DNA of 64,000 nt from the NCBI GenBank assembly GCA_001574975.1, contig KQ965754.1, positions 242,098 through 306,097 on the forward strand. The letters are read 5' to 3'. Source of the DNA: Gonapodya prolifera JEL478 (taxonomy: Eukaryota; Monoblepharomycota; Monoblepharidomycetes; Monoblepharidales; Gonapodyaceae). Made by a program: the position numbers and the translations under genes. Below, one piece after another: positions 9,914-20,848 of the stretch (position 1 is the stretch's first letter; each line of letters begins with the position of its first letter). A model generated the notes under the pieces. It did not search any database. It saw only the letters and a program-made list of their open reading frames with translations, and was not told the DNA's origin.

Positions 9914-12619
9914 TTACGACTGTGCGGCGGGATTGGGGATGGGCTTGCACGTTTTCTTATGGCCCCATTCCCCTTTCCACCCTAGTGAGATGTGCGTAAT
10001 TGGGAGTCAGAGAGAGTGGACAATGGGAAGGGTGGCGGGCAGACTCACCTTCAACTTGACATTCCCGACTGCAGTACTTTGCGTTCCGGCACTTGAACAA
10101 AGCCGACACGTCAATACCACCCTTCACACTATCCCCGATTCAGAACCCTTAGCCCACCTTGCCGCACACCTTGGCCTCATCCCTTCCAAAAACCGCACCG
10201 CAATAGCTGCACCTCCTTTCCTCGTCCATACTATCGACTTTATCCGCCGCGACTGCTTGCGGGTGCAAGGACCTCGCCGGAATGCGCAGAGCACGGGACG
10301 TGTAGGAAGGGAGGATTGTAGAGAGGTACCCGAAGCAGGAACAGTTGTAGGGCCCGTATGCAACCTCTGTCGGCTTCTTCTTTCCCGCCCCAGCCGGGGT
10401 GCCGTTCTTCCCCGATTTGGGAGCGGCAGGGACAGAATCCCGCAAGCTCGCCTCAAGACACACTTCGACGTACCGCCGAGAAGATATGGCGCGCACATCG
10501 TCGTAATCGGACGGACGCACACCGCCAACGACGGCGCCGAAGCATCCATCTGGGTGGATTACATGGGTGGAATCGAAGCGACGGGCGTTGTACCTGGTGG
10601 TGTTCGGAAGGACGCGGGAAGGGGGGAGTGTGAGACAAGGTACGGGAAAGGAAGGCAGTCACGTTGGACGGGAACGCTCGCGAAAAGGTTAAGACAAGCA
10701 ACCCACTCAAACGGTCCATGAATCACACCTTCCGAGTCCAACCAGCTTCCCTCATCCAGGACCAAATGCATTCCGATTCTGGTTCCCTTCTTGTAGAAAT
10801 GCAGCGGGACAATGCGCGGGTTCGATACGTCGGAACCCGAGGACGCTGGAGCGGCGAGGGCCACGACGGGGAGAAAGTCGCCAGGACGTGAGGTGTCGGG
10901 GAGGACGCCGCAGCAGACGGAGCCTTCGAGGAGGACGGAGACGCCGAGTGTGCCCTGGTGACGGTCGTCGGTATGTAAGTTTACTCTCATGCTCGCGGCT
11001 TCATGTCGAATAGACAACATCCACCCCTAAAGAGAAACCCACCTTCCGCCTCTTCACTCTCCCCCCACCCAACACGACAACCCCATTCCCCAACACATAA
11101 TACCCTCCCACGCGCCACCTTTCACCTCCCACGCGTCTTTCACACCAAACGACACCACTTCCGAGACTCCTATTCACACCAAACCCCTTTGCGCCATCGC
11201 GTCCCGTGGCGAAGCGCTCGACCTCGACCCACTGGTTATCTGGGAGGAACCCGGCCCAGGACGTGCGCATGCCTGTGAAGGTTTCTTCCTGAGAGTACCG
11301 CGAGTGAGCGTGGTGCGAGACCATGGTGTTGGCGGTGTGTAGAAGCTGTGGGGAGGGTGTGGTTGGTGTGAGATTAATCGAAAGCGCTTCCCCCTTCGCC
11401 TCAACCCCCATCCACCTCGCAAACTCACCCTGCAAGGTATCATAATCCCCTCCACCGTCGCCTTAGCCAACGCCTCTACATCCGTCTCCGGGCCTCCCCC
11501 ACCCCCTTGCTGCCCAGTCTTCACCCCAGCCGCACTCTGCGCCACGAGCGCGCTCCGCAACTCTTGTTCTAAAAGGGATTGGTACACATCAAGCACGCGC
11601 TGCTGGGTCTGCGCAAGGGTTTTGATCGGAACGGAACCTGCCGCGGCGGCCGCTGCTGCCTGTGTGGTAATGTTCGAGAACAAACCGCTCCCGGCTCCTG
11701 CCGATTTTCGAGTGGGTGACGTGGACGCCGGGGGTGGACCGAGTGGGATCCTACCCAGCGTGTCGGCGTGCGTGTGCGACCCAGCGGCGCCACCCCCACA
11801 CGAACAGCGTCCAGCGTCGTGGGCGGGCTTGGTGGAGCGGTTCTTGTACTGCCCCGTAGCGGCTCGTTTCGCAGAGGGCGGTTCCGTCGTGAACCCGTCC
11901 TCGCCTGCACTCCCTGCATATCCCTGTGCGTCGGCGGCGGCGGATGGTGAGGAAGCAGACCCCAAATGCGGGTTCTGGAACCGATTCGTCACACTCGGGT
12001 GCATGCTAAAATCCACCACCGTGTTCGCGGCCTCGACTTGGGCCGTGAAGGGGGTCGAGGGTAGCACGAAGCGGAATCCGCGCGGGAGGGACGCGGGTGG
12101 GGAGGCGGTGGGGGGAGTGGAGAAGACAGTGGAAGGGTCTACGGGCCATGGCGAGTCTGCGGGGCGTTTACCGAGGAGGGAGGGAGGCGGAGTGGGAGTG
12201 GGAGGAAGAGCCGGAGGAACAGGGGCGTCCCAGTTACTGGTCGCAGCAGCCTGTTCAAACAACTGCAGCGGAAACGCCGTCTTCTTCAACGTAACACTGA
12301 GCTGCTCGTACGCCTTTCCGATATCTGTCCCGTCTGGTGTGTTGAACCCGTTCAGCATGCCCTTGAGCGACTCTAGGTCCTGCATCAGCCGCTGCTGCAC
12401 GCGGGCGAGGGCGAGCGTGCTTTGGGTCAGTTCGCTGTACTGCGGCTGTGGCGTGGTAGTTGTGGAGGTTTGGGCGCCCGCGGTGTTCGTGTTGGCGGGA
12501 GGTTTGATGGGTGTGCCGGCAGGGTGAAGCCGCGCGCGCGGGGAGGAGGTGGAAGAGTCGTTCGGGAGGGCGTGGATGTGCGTGTGCTCGGATGCCCACT
12601 TGTCGAGAAGAACGGGCAT
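9914..12619 (-). CDS. Low-complexity protein with C-terminal MYND-type zinc finger
   Basis: A long protein starting at Met 12619 (MPVLLDKW; upstream in-frame Mets exist). The N-terminal half is Pro/Ala/Ser/Thr-rich with one structured stretch (LTQSTLALARVQQRLMQDLE, then KGMLNGFNTPDGTDIGKAYE), a short helix (RVLDVYQSLLEQELRSALV) and polyalanine. A donor GTGAGTTT near 11426 joins to LLHTANTMVSHHAH (about 11342), then a beta-rich segment (MRTSWAGFLPDNQWVEVERF; later GVSVLLEGSVCCGVLPDTS). The last exons give a zinc finger: CSYCGAVFGRDEAKVC, then FKCRNAKYCSRECQVEG, an intron, and WKGEWGHKKTCKPIPN, ending at TAA 9914. The Cys/His order fits MYND, a protein-protein interaction module. The central fold is unassigned; a MYND transcriptional cofactor is possible but not shown. 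Confidence 0.65.
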
Positions 12620-13149
12620 CGAAGAAGTGCGGAGACACCCAGTGATGGGGAGGAACTCAGTGAGGTGAGCGGGGAAGGGGAGGAGAAGGGGGAGGCGAGG
12701 TTGGTTGGAGAGGATGGAGAGTGGTACAAAGAGTGAAGAGGCGGTGGATTGGAAGCGGGCGCGGGAGGACAACGTGTTCCGATGGGTTTGGTTGCAAATG
12801 TATTGGAAGTGAAGGGGCAAACACACTTCCTCAATCTATCATGTTCCACCGGACGTCAAACTACAGACCTTAGATTCGATATCACAAGTTGTTTTATGAG
12901 GAAGATAACAGTCTCTCACGGTTACAAAACAGTACGATGATCAGGTGAAATAAAATATTACCCAAAAGATCAAATCAAGCGAAAAGTAACGCGCTACGAA
13001 ATACCGTCAACTCCGACATTCATGAAATGAAATGAAATTCGGATATATAAAGTTTAAAGTGTAAAACGCAAGCCCGAACCACAGAAGTTGTCCCCCCTGC
13101 CCTTTCGCACATTCAAAATTAGCATGAAGACCCCAAATCACTATCACAA

Positions 13150-13800
13150 CATTCAGTTCAGGAGCTACTCCGTGAAGTCACAAGTATGTCCTGTTTCTTT
13201 TCATGCCCATGATCCACCAGCCGGGAATTTGACCAACATTATGTCGCACAAAACGGTCAAAAGAGCATCTCGAGCACATCTTCGCCGGCAAGGTAATACT
13301 TGCTGCACTGAAAACTTCTTCAGTCTCGGATGTTCCACGAGAACTTTGGCGTGCGCCATTTCCATAGAATGGTGTAGCAAACCATTGATGTACCCAACAT
13401 TTAAATCCTCCAGTGCAGTAGAGTCTGCGAACAGCGTTGGCGAGGTCTGTTGCTGATATTTTACCAACGCCATGAAGGCCATGAAGGCTCAGACTCTTGA
13501 GGTGAGGACACAAAGAGGTAAGGATATGGAGGGAAATTGAATCAAAAAGGGAGCATTCCCCCAAGGAGAGAGCCTCTAGACCAGAATGTTGGGAAAAAAT
13601 CTGACGCAATGAGTCCTACTTTTGTAGGAACACCATCTCTGGTTTCCCATGGGCGCTCACAATTGGGCAAAGATAAAGTTCTTTTAATGGAGGAAGTGCC
13701 GTCAGCAAGGGAACAAGAGAGAGTCTGCTGAGACCCAATGCTACCGTGAAGACTGATTAAGCGCGGTGCACAGATGCTCGTTGCACCTCACTCCCAGACT
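13150..13800 (-). pseudogene. Leucine-rich-repeat (F-box-LRR type) gene fragment
   Basis: Minus-strand pieces read as RNI-like leucine-rich repeats: a segment with LSLVPLLTALPPLKELYL (about 13670-13730), then SGLEALSLGECSLFDSISLH plus LTSLCPHLKSLSLHGLHGVG (13455-13600), then STALEDLNVGYINGLLHH and HPRLKKFSVQQVLP (about 13290-13430). The last two blocks are in different frames; a 40-nt GT-AG gap (GTAAAATATC to TTCGCAG) could be an intron. I see no start codon, no F-box and no clean stop, so a partial or decayed LRR gene is the simplest reading. Confidence 0.45.
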
Positions 13801-14153
13801 TGCTATGCCCCTGCCCCCGGCCCCAGGCTATGCATTCCAGCACACGCAACCAACACGACAGTCTCACGGTTCGCGAACACCGAACACGAACGACGATGAC
13901 GATGATCAGCTTGAATAATATTCATAAAAACATGAAATCAAATCGAGAAGAAAGAATAATGCAATACAAAAATTACTGGCAACTCCAATAGAATAAAATG
14001 CTCGACTGCGACTGCAATCACCAAGGACCAAGCAACCCCCCGCAGATTTCAAAATTTCGCAAGAGGGAGTCCATGTCGCCCTCTTTTGCATCCAACGACA
14101 CTTGTTCACGCCACGGGTATGCATCCCCATTCGTCAACTGCACCCCCGAGCTC

Positions 14154-14804
14154 TCACAAATACGCGACTTCGCCCTCCACCGCTCTCCACTCGTCGTCGT
14201 TCCCACTTCCCGCTGCATCGCTGCCGGCAGATCCGACAGACCCAGCCGACCCTCGTCGAAATCGTCTGCTTCTCCTCACACATCCCATCTGGACGGAGGC
14301 GGGGGGGAAAAACCAATCGTCTTTTGCTTCCGTGGGCGATTCTGACAGTAGTGCTGAGTGGGAGGGCGGTGGGGAGTGGAAGGTGTGGTCCCCGTGCCCT
14401 TGGGACTCGTCGAAGGGCGTCGACGGGAGGGCTGCCGCCGTCGAGGACGAGGGCGAGACTGGCGAAGGAGGGCACGCGAGGCGGTACTCTTGTCTCTGTC
14501 GATTGCGAGTCGCACGCGTTAGTCTTCACCCATCGACGCCTTTCACCCCCCGTGGCTTGCGACTCACCATCTCGAGCACCTCGACGACGTCCTTCATGGA
14601 CAGTCTTGCCGGTGGCACAGACGATCTGTCGTAGACTTCTCTCGGGTACGTCTGCAGCACGACGACCGTCTCGTCCCACGAAATGCGTCTCCTGTGCGCG
14701 GGGTGCGCGGGTGGGGGACACTCGCTGCGGCAGTCTGCGTGCGGCGACGGCGGCGGCGTGGGCGGGCAGCGGTGTGCGGCGGCGTGTGCGGTGGAGAATT
14801 GCAT
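14154..14804 (-). CDS. Motif-family protein 1 (SW-ETV...YDR...EVLEM motif)
   Basis: Unnamed family; first of three paralogues in 7 kb. Exon 1 (14804-14568, 79 codons) has a Pro/His/Cys-rich leader, then RRRISWDETVVVLQTYPREV, YDRSSVPP and LSMKDVVEVLEM. The GTGAGT donor falls exactly after the Met, phase 0. Intron 14567-14496 has an ideal GACTAACG branch site. Exon 2 (14495-14154) begins RQEYR and encodes a Ser/Pro/Gly-rich tail with VRRSRRFRRG, ending at TGA 14154; total 192 residues. The RRRISW stretch fits the known RVxF protein phosphatase 1 docking pattern. The start at 14804 is the first in-frame Met before the motif. Weak alternative start sites upstream cannot be excluded. Confidence 0.65.
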
Positions 14805-15559
14805 GTCTGGCGCGTCGCGGTGTGCGTGGAGAGAGAATGTTGGGATTCGTAAGCTTGGAAAGGGAGTGCGTGACCTTGAAGGGGTAAACGGTTTAAACGG
14901 GTGCCCGACCCTTGCGGCACAGTGTCCTCAAAAGGGTCCACACTCCCGTCACCGAAAAAGGCAAAAGAAGGCAGCAATGGCGCACGCGTGCTCACTCTGA
15001 CGTTAAATTTGCTTGTTGTGCTGAACTGTTCACAATCCGTGTTATTGCGCCACGAAAAAGGCTTTGTTTGTCTTCCTCCTGCCCCACACGCCCGCGCCGC
15101 CAAAGCAACGACCCTACACACCGCACGCGTGACCCGAAGCTTCACGTCCTTCACGCCCTCACGGCGCCCGCTCCAATCCCAGGGTGTCGCTCCCTTGCTC
15201 GCGGGAATGTCACCCAATGCCCGCGCAATACCGCACAGGCTGCACAGCACACGACCGTGGGACGGGATGGTGCGTCCCGGGACAGCCGCCCTCGCACGCA
15301 AGATTGGGGCGTCGAATGAGGTCAATGCGGCAGTCAGCGCCCGCGACATGGGATCGGCGAAACACGGGTCATGCCGGGCCGGTGCGAAGTTGGTTGCGGC
15401 GGGCGGGCGTGTGCGGTTGCACAGCTCGCGGTTCTCAAAAGGGCAAGATCCGCGCAGGATTGGATTTCGGGGAGCAATGGGATGTGGTGGTAGAGTTGGT
15501 AGAGGAGACGGGAGACCCGCGGAAGGGAACGCGTTTTACGTGAGATGTTTCCTATGGTG

Positions 15560-16360
15560 GTAATTCGAGATGTAGGCGAGCGCTTTTGCCGCGAAAATTG
15601 ATGAAATACACGACGGAGTGGTCATATTGACGTTGTCTCTTTCCACTCGATAAAGTCCCATCGCTCTTTTTTATTTATTTATATTTATGCAAACTCTGTT
15701 TCGAAAATACAATCGGCGCGTAAGACCCGTGTTACTTCACCAAGTGCCATGACGTCTTCAGATCCCATCTCATCCACTCCCTGACTCTTGAAAGAAAAGC
15801 CCATCGCATTATGATTACATGGCACCAACGACTACATCTTACGAAACAGATCAAAAAAAAAAAAAAAGAAGGCACAAACGCTTCAGTTGTCTATGGCTAT
15901 GAAAACACACTCGGCCGCTCCACGCCCCCCCGTGCCTTGGTTTGATCCTCTGCTCTGTCTTGTCTGGAAAAATGGTGGTGCCATCGCACTCCTCCCCTTG
16001 TCCCCTCGCCCCCTATTCGCTCAACACGCGGCTTCCTCATTGATCACCCACACCGCCCACCATTCGAGACATCGCATCCGGTCCCGCACTCCCACTCTCG
16101 ACCTCGGACTCCCCACCGGATGATACATCCACCTCACCCATGGCGCTCGTTTCAGGCGACGACGGCGGGCTTGGGGGTGTCCACCACGTCGTTGTCGGGC
16201 TCGGTGTTGCGGATGTGGACGTGTGAAGGGAGGAGGCAGAGGTGGTGGTGGTGGAGGTGGAGGTTTGGGCGGAGGTGGATGTGGGAGTGGGGCGGTGGAG
16301 TAGTGGTGAGTTGAAGTGCGGTGCTGGCGACGTATGGTGCGGTGGTGTGGTGTGCTGGTG
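15560..16360. other. Intergenic, no gene seen
   Basis: Lies between motif-family genes 1 and 2 and probably holds the promoter of gene 1 and the 3' UTR of gene 2. It contains an AT-rich patch with TTTATTTATTTATATTTATG near 15670, a 15-A run near 15854 and purine-rich (GGTGG) repeats at 16225-16310. The open frames here are short or purely compositional. Confidence 0.5.
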
Positions 16361-17851
16361 TCAGCTTCCACACGAGAAACGCAATGCAACTGCAGACTCA
16401 CCACCGCCAACAACCCCTCGTCCATCCCACATCTGCCCCACTCCTGCTCCTACTTCTACACCCCCTGCCCCGCCCCTCGTCCACGGCCCCACGTCAACCC
16501 CCCACGCCTCGTACCCCGTCGCCGCCCTGCGCTCGTCCCACGTCCTTCCCATTCCCGTTCCCGATCCCGAACCAGACCTCGCATGAGCTTGGCCAGGGAA
16601 ATGTGGCGGTAGAGGTGGCCGGGGCCGAGGAGTCACGAACGCCGCGGGTGAGGACCAGTTTCGCTCGGCGTCGAGCGTGTAGGCAGGGCTTCCCACTCCC
16701 ACGCCCCGCTCACGTTCTCTTTCGCGTTCCCACGGCATTCCTGCTCGACCAGCGGGAGACCAACGACCCGGAACCGGTCCCGCCGGCCTCTCGAGCGGGT
16801 CGGTCACGCTCGGTCTGCTCAAGACCGCCGCAATCGAGGTCCAGTCGGAAGATTCGGGGGATGTCGGGGTTGGTGGCGACCACGATGGTTCGGAGGTTTT
16901 GGCGCGGGCAGGTGTCGGTTGGGGTTGGTGAGCGGGAGCAGCAGGGCCAGGAAGGCGGGATGAGCCGTGATAGGAAGCGGGGGAGGAGGTGGGATAAGGA
17001 AAGGCGGGTGTCGAGAACCGTCTCCCAGGGGACGACGATACGGGGAGCGGGAGCGGGGGTGGTGGTGGGGTTTGGCGGAGGAACCCGATTCGCTGTTGTG
17101 ACGAAATGTACGAATGGTGGTTAGTCGAGCACGGCATAACACGGTACGGCACGGTAGACGAAACGACGCGCTCTCCCACACTCTCCCCATTACATCTCTC
17201 ACAACCCGACACGCCGCACCGCTGAGCGGGGCGTGATGTCTGTGGCATGTCGTCATTCGGAACACCAAGCCGCTTGCCGACCACCGACACTCCCACGAGG
17301 GGGTTCTCCCGAATTGAATTCACACCCGTCCGCGCATCGTGCAGTCTTCCGAGCGCGGGACGCCGCGTGTTCCGAACGCGGTCGTGTCTCCCAACCGCGT
17401 CCAAAATAACCCGTGTCACCCGGACCCCAAACCAAACCATCCCCCACCCACGGGGTTCAGCGCCATCACCACAAAGGAGGGAAATACGTACCATCTCAAG
17501 CACTTCCTGAATATCCTCCCTGGTCAGCTCGGCGACCTCGACGGCGGTCCGGTCGTATTCGTGTTTCCCGTGGGTTTCGCAGACCAGGACGGTTTCGAAG
17601 AAGGACACCGGTTTCTTCTCCTTCATTCTCTGCCTCCCCTGTTCTTTCGTGCCGCGCCGGGGCGATCCGGAATGGGATTGGACCGTTGATGGGGTGTGTC
17701 GCCCTTTTCGAGGGTCCCCCTCCGTCACCTCTGGCGCCCAAAGGCCGGGAGACACGTGCGGGCGGCTGTCCATCACGAGCATCTTCTCCTCTCTTCTCGC
17801 GTTGTGCAGATCGCGCGTCCGGGTGGTTCGGAACTGGGACTGCGGAACCAA
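16361..17851 (-). CDS. Motif-family protein 2 (SF-ETV...YDR...EVLEM motif)
   Basis: Second paralogue. Exon 1 (17851-17492, 120 codons) has a basic leader and then EKKPVSFFETVLVCETHGKH, EYDRTAVEVAELTREDIQEV and LEM. The donor GTACGT follows the Met in phase 0, as in the other two copies. With the acceptor at 17093, exon 2 (17092-16361) opens RIGFLRQTPP, matching RREFRRQTAA in copy 3, and runs on as a long Pro/Gly/Ser/Arg-rich disordered tail to the stop at 16361; 363 residues if spliced. The 399-nt intron (17491-17093) is a multiple of three and has no stop in frame, so retention would give a 496-residue product. KKPVSF fits the RVxF PP1-docking pattern. MLVMDSRPHV offers a downstream start. 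Confidence 0.65.
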   Translation of the reverse strand: MVPQSQFRTTRTRDLHNARREEKMLVMDSRPHVSPGLWAPEVTEGDPRKGRHTPSTVQSHSGSPRRGTKEQGRQRMKEKKPVSFFETVLVCETHGKHEYDRTAVEVAELTREDIQEVLEMVRISLLCGDGAEPRGWGMVWFGVRVTRVILDAVGRHDRVRNTRRPALGRLHDARTGVNSIRENPLVGVSVVGKRLGVPNDDMPQTSRPAQRCGVSGCERCNGESVGERVVSSTVPYRVMPCSTNHHSYISSQQRIGFLRQTPPPPPLPLPVSSSPGRRFSTPAFPYPTSSPASYHGSSRLPGPAAPAHQPQPTPARAKTSEPSWSPPTPTSPESSDWTSIAAVLSRPSVTDPLERPAGPVPGRWSPAGRAGMPWERERERERGVGVGSPAYTLDAERNWSSPAAFVTPRPRPPLPPHFPGQAHARSGSGSGTGMGRTWDERRAATGYEAWGVDVGPWTRGGAGGVEVGAGVGQMWDGRGVVGGGESAVALRFSCGS

Positions 17852-19719
17852 ACAAGGGCTGCTGTGCTGTGCAGTCGTGCTGCTCTGCGTGAGGCGACGG
17901 GTCGGGGAGGTGGGAGGCAGTGACGCACAGTGGCGGGCGTGGGGGTGGGAAGGGAATGCGGGGTAGTGAACGGGCGGGGCGGGGTAAATGGGTTATAGGT
18001 AAAGAGCTGAGGGAGAAAGACGGGGGAAGAACAAATCCGAAATCGTCAGGGCTGGGCCGCAGCCACGGACCGTGTTTTTTTACCTGTGGGGACCGTTTCC
18101 TGGTCCTATTCCCCTTTGCGGCCCAACTTCGGGAAGTGGAAAGTGTTCGTTTTTTTGTTTCCGCGGTGGGGAGCGACCAGGAAACCAGGGGCAGGTGGCA
18201 GGGAGGGGCGGATGCGTCACGACTGCAGGGTATTGGTCCCGAGGTAGAGCCGCCTGTTCGACGGCGTTGGGATTGGACCAACTTTAGTGAGGGGAGGCGC
18301 CAGGAGGGGTCAGGAGCGATGGGTTAGGAATGAAATTGAGATGTGTGAGGGGAGGTGAGGGGGGAGGTGTGAGGTGTGGAAGTTGGAATGCGGGAGAGTG
18401 GGGAGGGGAAGAGGAACAGGAAAATGGAGGAAGCCGGGAGCAATACGGCAAGTGAAAGTAGAATATGCTCGTGCTGTGTCGCATGACCCTGTCGTCGCGG
18501 TTCTCGCATACCGATTCCCGTTTTTACTTCCTCCAACTTATCGACACAACCACACAACATTCCGCCCCTCCCACCGGACCCGATGACCAAACTCATGAGG
18601 GGTCAGGCAAACCGCCCGAAAGTCCGTACCTCGGTCTGGCCATGTGTCACGACACACCGTCCGAGCCGAGCCGAGGGTACCAAGTCGTTGGGACGGAAGG
18701 TAAAGTGAGGGTCCGTTGTTTGTTTGGAGGGCGGGAAAGGACGTGCGTACATTACGAGATTGCTAGTAGGGAAGGTGTTCGTGAGGACTGAGCTGGGTTT
18801 GCGCTCAAGCGGGCGGGCTGTCGGTGCTGTGTCGGGGACTCCTTGGGTCGGGCATAAGAGAGGTGGCACTCCCATTTTTATTTTTCTCCATTAATGCGCC
18901 CGGCCGAGATCAGGTAACCTTGGAATATAAATGAGAGAGTGGAAGAGAGATATGAAATGGGGTTGGCAAATGGGGTTGAACCCTGGTGCGGCAAGAGTGA
19001 GATTGGTGCCTGGGCCCTTTTTGTAGTGTGTCCTAAAACGTGCCAGGTTGCCACGGACAGCGGAGACCTGCGTTGTGGTGAGCGAGGAGCCTCGGGATGA
19101 GCAGATGCGGCGGATGAGGGGCTAACGGCGGGATTGCGTTGGTAGAGAAGAGAGGGGAGAAGAGACGCTTGGATGTGTTTGTGTTGACCAGGGCGGGTAA
19201 AGGATATACCATGATTTGGCTAATCCTGCTGGGGGACCCTTGGTTGGACCGATTCGGGGGAAGGCGACGCGAGGGAGGGAGTGGTCAGCGAGGGGAGTCA
19301 GAGCGAGACGGGGAAATGAGCCAAGTATTAAAGACAGAGTGTGTGTGTAATAAAGCCACGCAATACGCAAAAGACGAGATAGCAAAGTGGTGGTGCTCAG
19401 CCCTCGCATAGGCCCTGAGGCACAAGTGTGGCGCAGCGCTGGCCGGGAGAGGAAAGGCCAGACAGCGTTTTCTCCGCGACACGGGACGAGAGACACAGGC
19501 CAGCGAACGCAGATTACTACTCGCGTGTACCACAGCAGCCAGCCGACGTGTTTTTGCTGGTGAGTGGAAAGACGGCGCGGACGGTGCGGGCACTCAGCTG
19601 CAGGGTGCTGACCGGACACTATCTCTATCCCCTTCTCTCGCCCTCTTCTCTTCTCTTTCTTCTACTCGTGGCCTCCCCTTCTACTACTCTCTATCCGTCT
19701 CTTCTCTCGCCCAGCCGCC
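17852..19719. promoter_or_regulatory. 1.9-kb divergent intergenic region between motif genes 2 and 3
   Basis: No gene supported on either strand. The segment separates the divergent starts of copies 2 and 3. The last 110 bases before the copy-3 start (about 19610-19718) are an almost pure pyrimidine tract (CTATCTCTATCCCCTTCTCT type), typical of strongly expressed fungal promoters/5' UTRs, and the start sits in a good context (GCCGCCATG). G-rich purine stretches occur at 18280-18430. Confidence 0.45.
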
Positions 19720-20848
19720 ATGCTTCTGTCCCATCCCTCGTCCGCCCCAGACTCGTCCCGCTTCTCCCCCGCCTCCTTCCTCCCAGGCTTCCCTTCCTAC
19801 CCTGCCTACCCACACTCATTCACCGCGGGGCCGCCCTCGCCGCCGGCATCCGACGACGAGGACGACTGCTGCATGGTCGACGCGCAAAAGCACTTTGTGG
19901 GCGGTGCAGCCCATTCAGCACCCACACCAGCGAAACGGAAACTGTCGTTTTGCGAGACCGTCCTGGTCCTGGAAACGCACTCGAAGCTGGACTATGACCG
20001 CTCCTCGTGTGAGATGAGCGAGCTGACCCAGGACGATATCCACGAGGTGTTGGAGATGGTGCGTTGTCGAAGTCGAAGGGTTTGATGCATGAACACCCAC
20101 ACGGTTTCCCCACCCATGCACTCCGCCTGCACTGCCACCTCCTCTTACCTCTCCTACTACTCCCCCTCTCTCTACTCTCTCCCAGCGCCGCGAATTCCGA
20201 AGACAAACCGCAGCCGCAACCCGCATGCACCAAGAACAGCAAGCCCACATCGCTCGCCTTCATCTCGCCGCCCGCGCTGCCGTCGCATTCTCCCAGTCCA
20301 ATTCTAATTCCGCCCAGCACCAACAACACCAACCCGCCTTTACCCGCGCACCTACTTCTGCCTTCCCCGCATTCTCCCACCCCGACCCAAACGGCGCCGT
20401 CGGTCTCTCCTCTGCCGCTCGCCGAGCCGCGTCGTTCACCAACGCCCACATGTACGCTCCCTCCTCCACGGACACCCTCTCCCCGCAAGCCCGGGACCAC
20501 CTTCGCCGGTACTACATGCTCGCCCACCAACAGCAACATCCGGGATCCCTCCCTGCACCTCTGGGCGCCCTCGACGCAGGGTCGGTCCCGCATATCGACA
20601 CCTCGGCCCAACGGCAACAGCACCAGGGCATTGATATCCGACTTGCCGCCGCGGCTACCAAGTGGGCGTCGGCACCCGGGCCCGGTTGGTTCCCCCCGAG
20701 CCCGCCGTCGAGTCCGGATCGCGAGGGCGAGACCGAGGGAGAATGCGTCCTCCAGCAGCAGCAGCAGGTGCAAGGGTGGCAGCCCATGCAACCGCAACAC
20801 CGGCAGATGCAAATGCAATGGACCGGCGGGGCGTGGACCGCGTGCTAG
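19720..20848 (+). CDS. Motif-family protein 3 (SF-ETV...YDR...EVLEM motif, Gln-rich tail)
   Basis: Third paralogue, on the opposite strand. Exon 1 (19720-20058, 113 codons) has a Pro/Ser/Phe leader with an acidic DDEDD patch, then AKRKLSFCETVLVLETHSKL, DYDRSSCEMSELTQDDIHEV and LEM. Donor GTGCGT follows the Met, phase 0. Intron 20059-20185 ends in CCTCTCTCTACTCTCTCCCAG. Exon 2 (20186-20848) opens RREFRRQTAAATRMHQEQQA and continues as a His/Gln/Pro/Ala-rich tail with a short polyglutamine run (CAG repeat near 20753) and MQPQHRQMQMQW; 333 residues. RKLSF fits the RVxF pattern. The motif block is the only part shared with copies 1 and 2, so it is likely the functional core. A long pyrimidine-rich 3' UTR follows. 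Confidence 0.72.

Noticed and set aside
9789-10721. Long plus-strand open frame opposite the MYND gene
   Set aside because: Shadow of the GC-rich minus-strand gene; composition is Gly/Arg-biased and it lacks any motif, while the minus strand encodes a zinc finger with proper splice sites.
11622-12527. 300-codon plus-strand open frame
   Set aside because: Antisense of the low-complexity N-terminus of the MYND protein; Cys/Gly/Val composition is that of an antisense frame.
14594-15349. 251-codon minus-strand open frame
   Set aside because: Overlaps exon 1 of motif gene 1 in another frame. The shared motif and intron position with two paralogues decide for the other frame.
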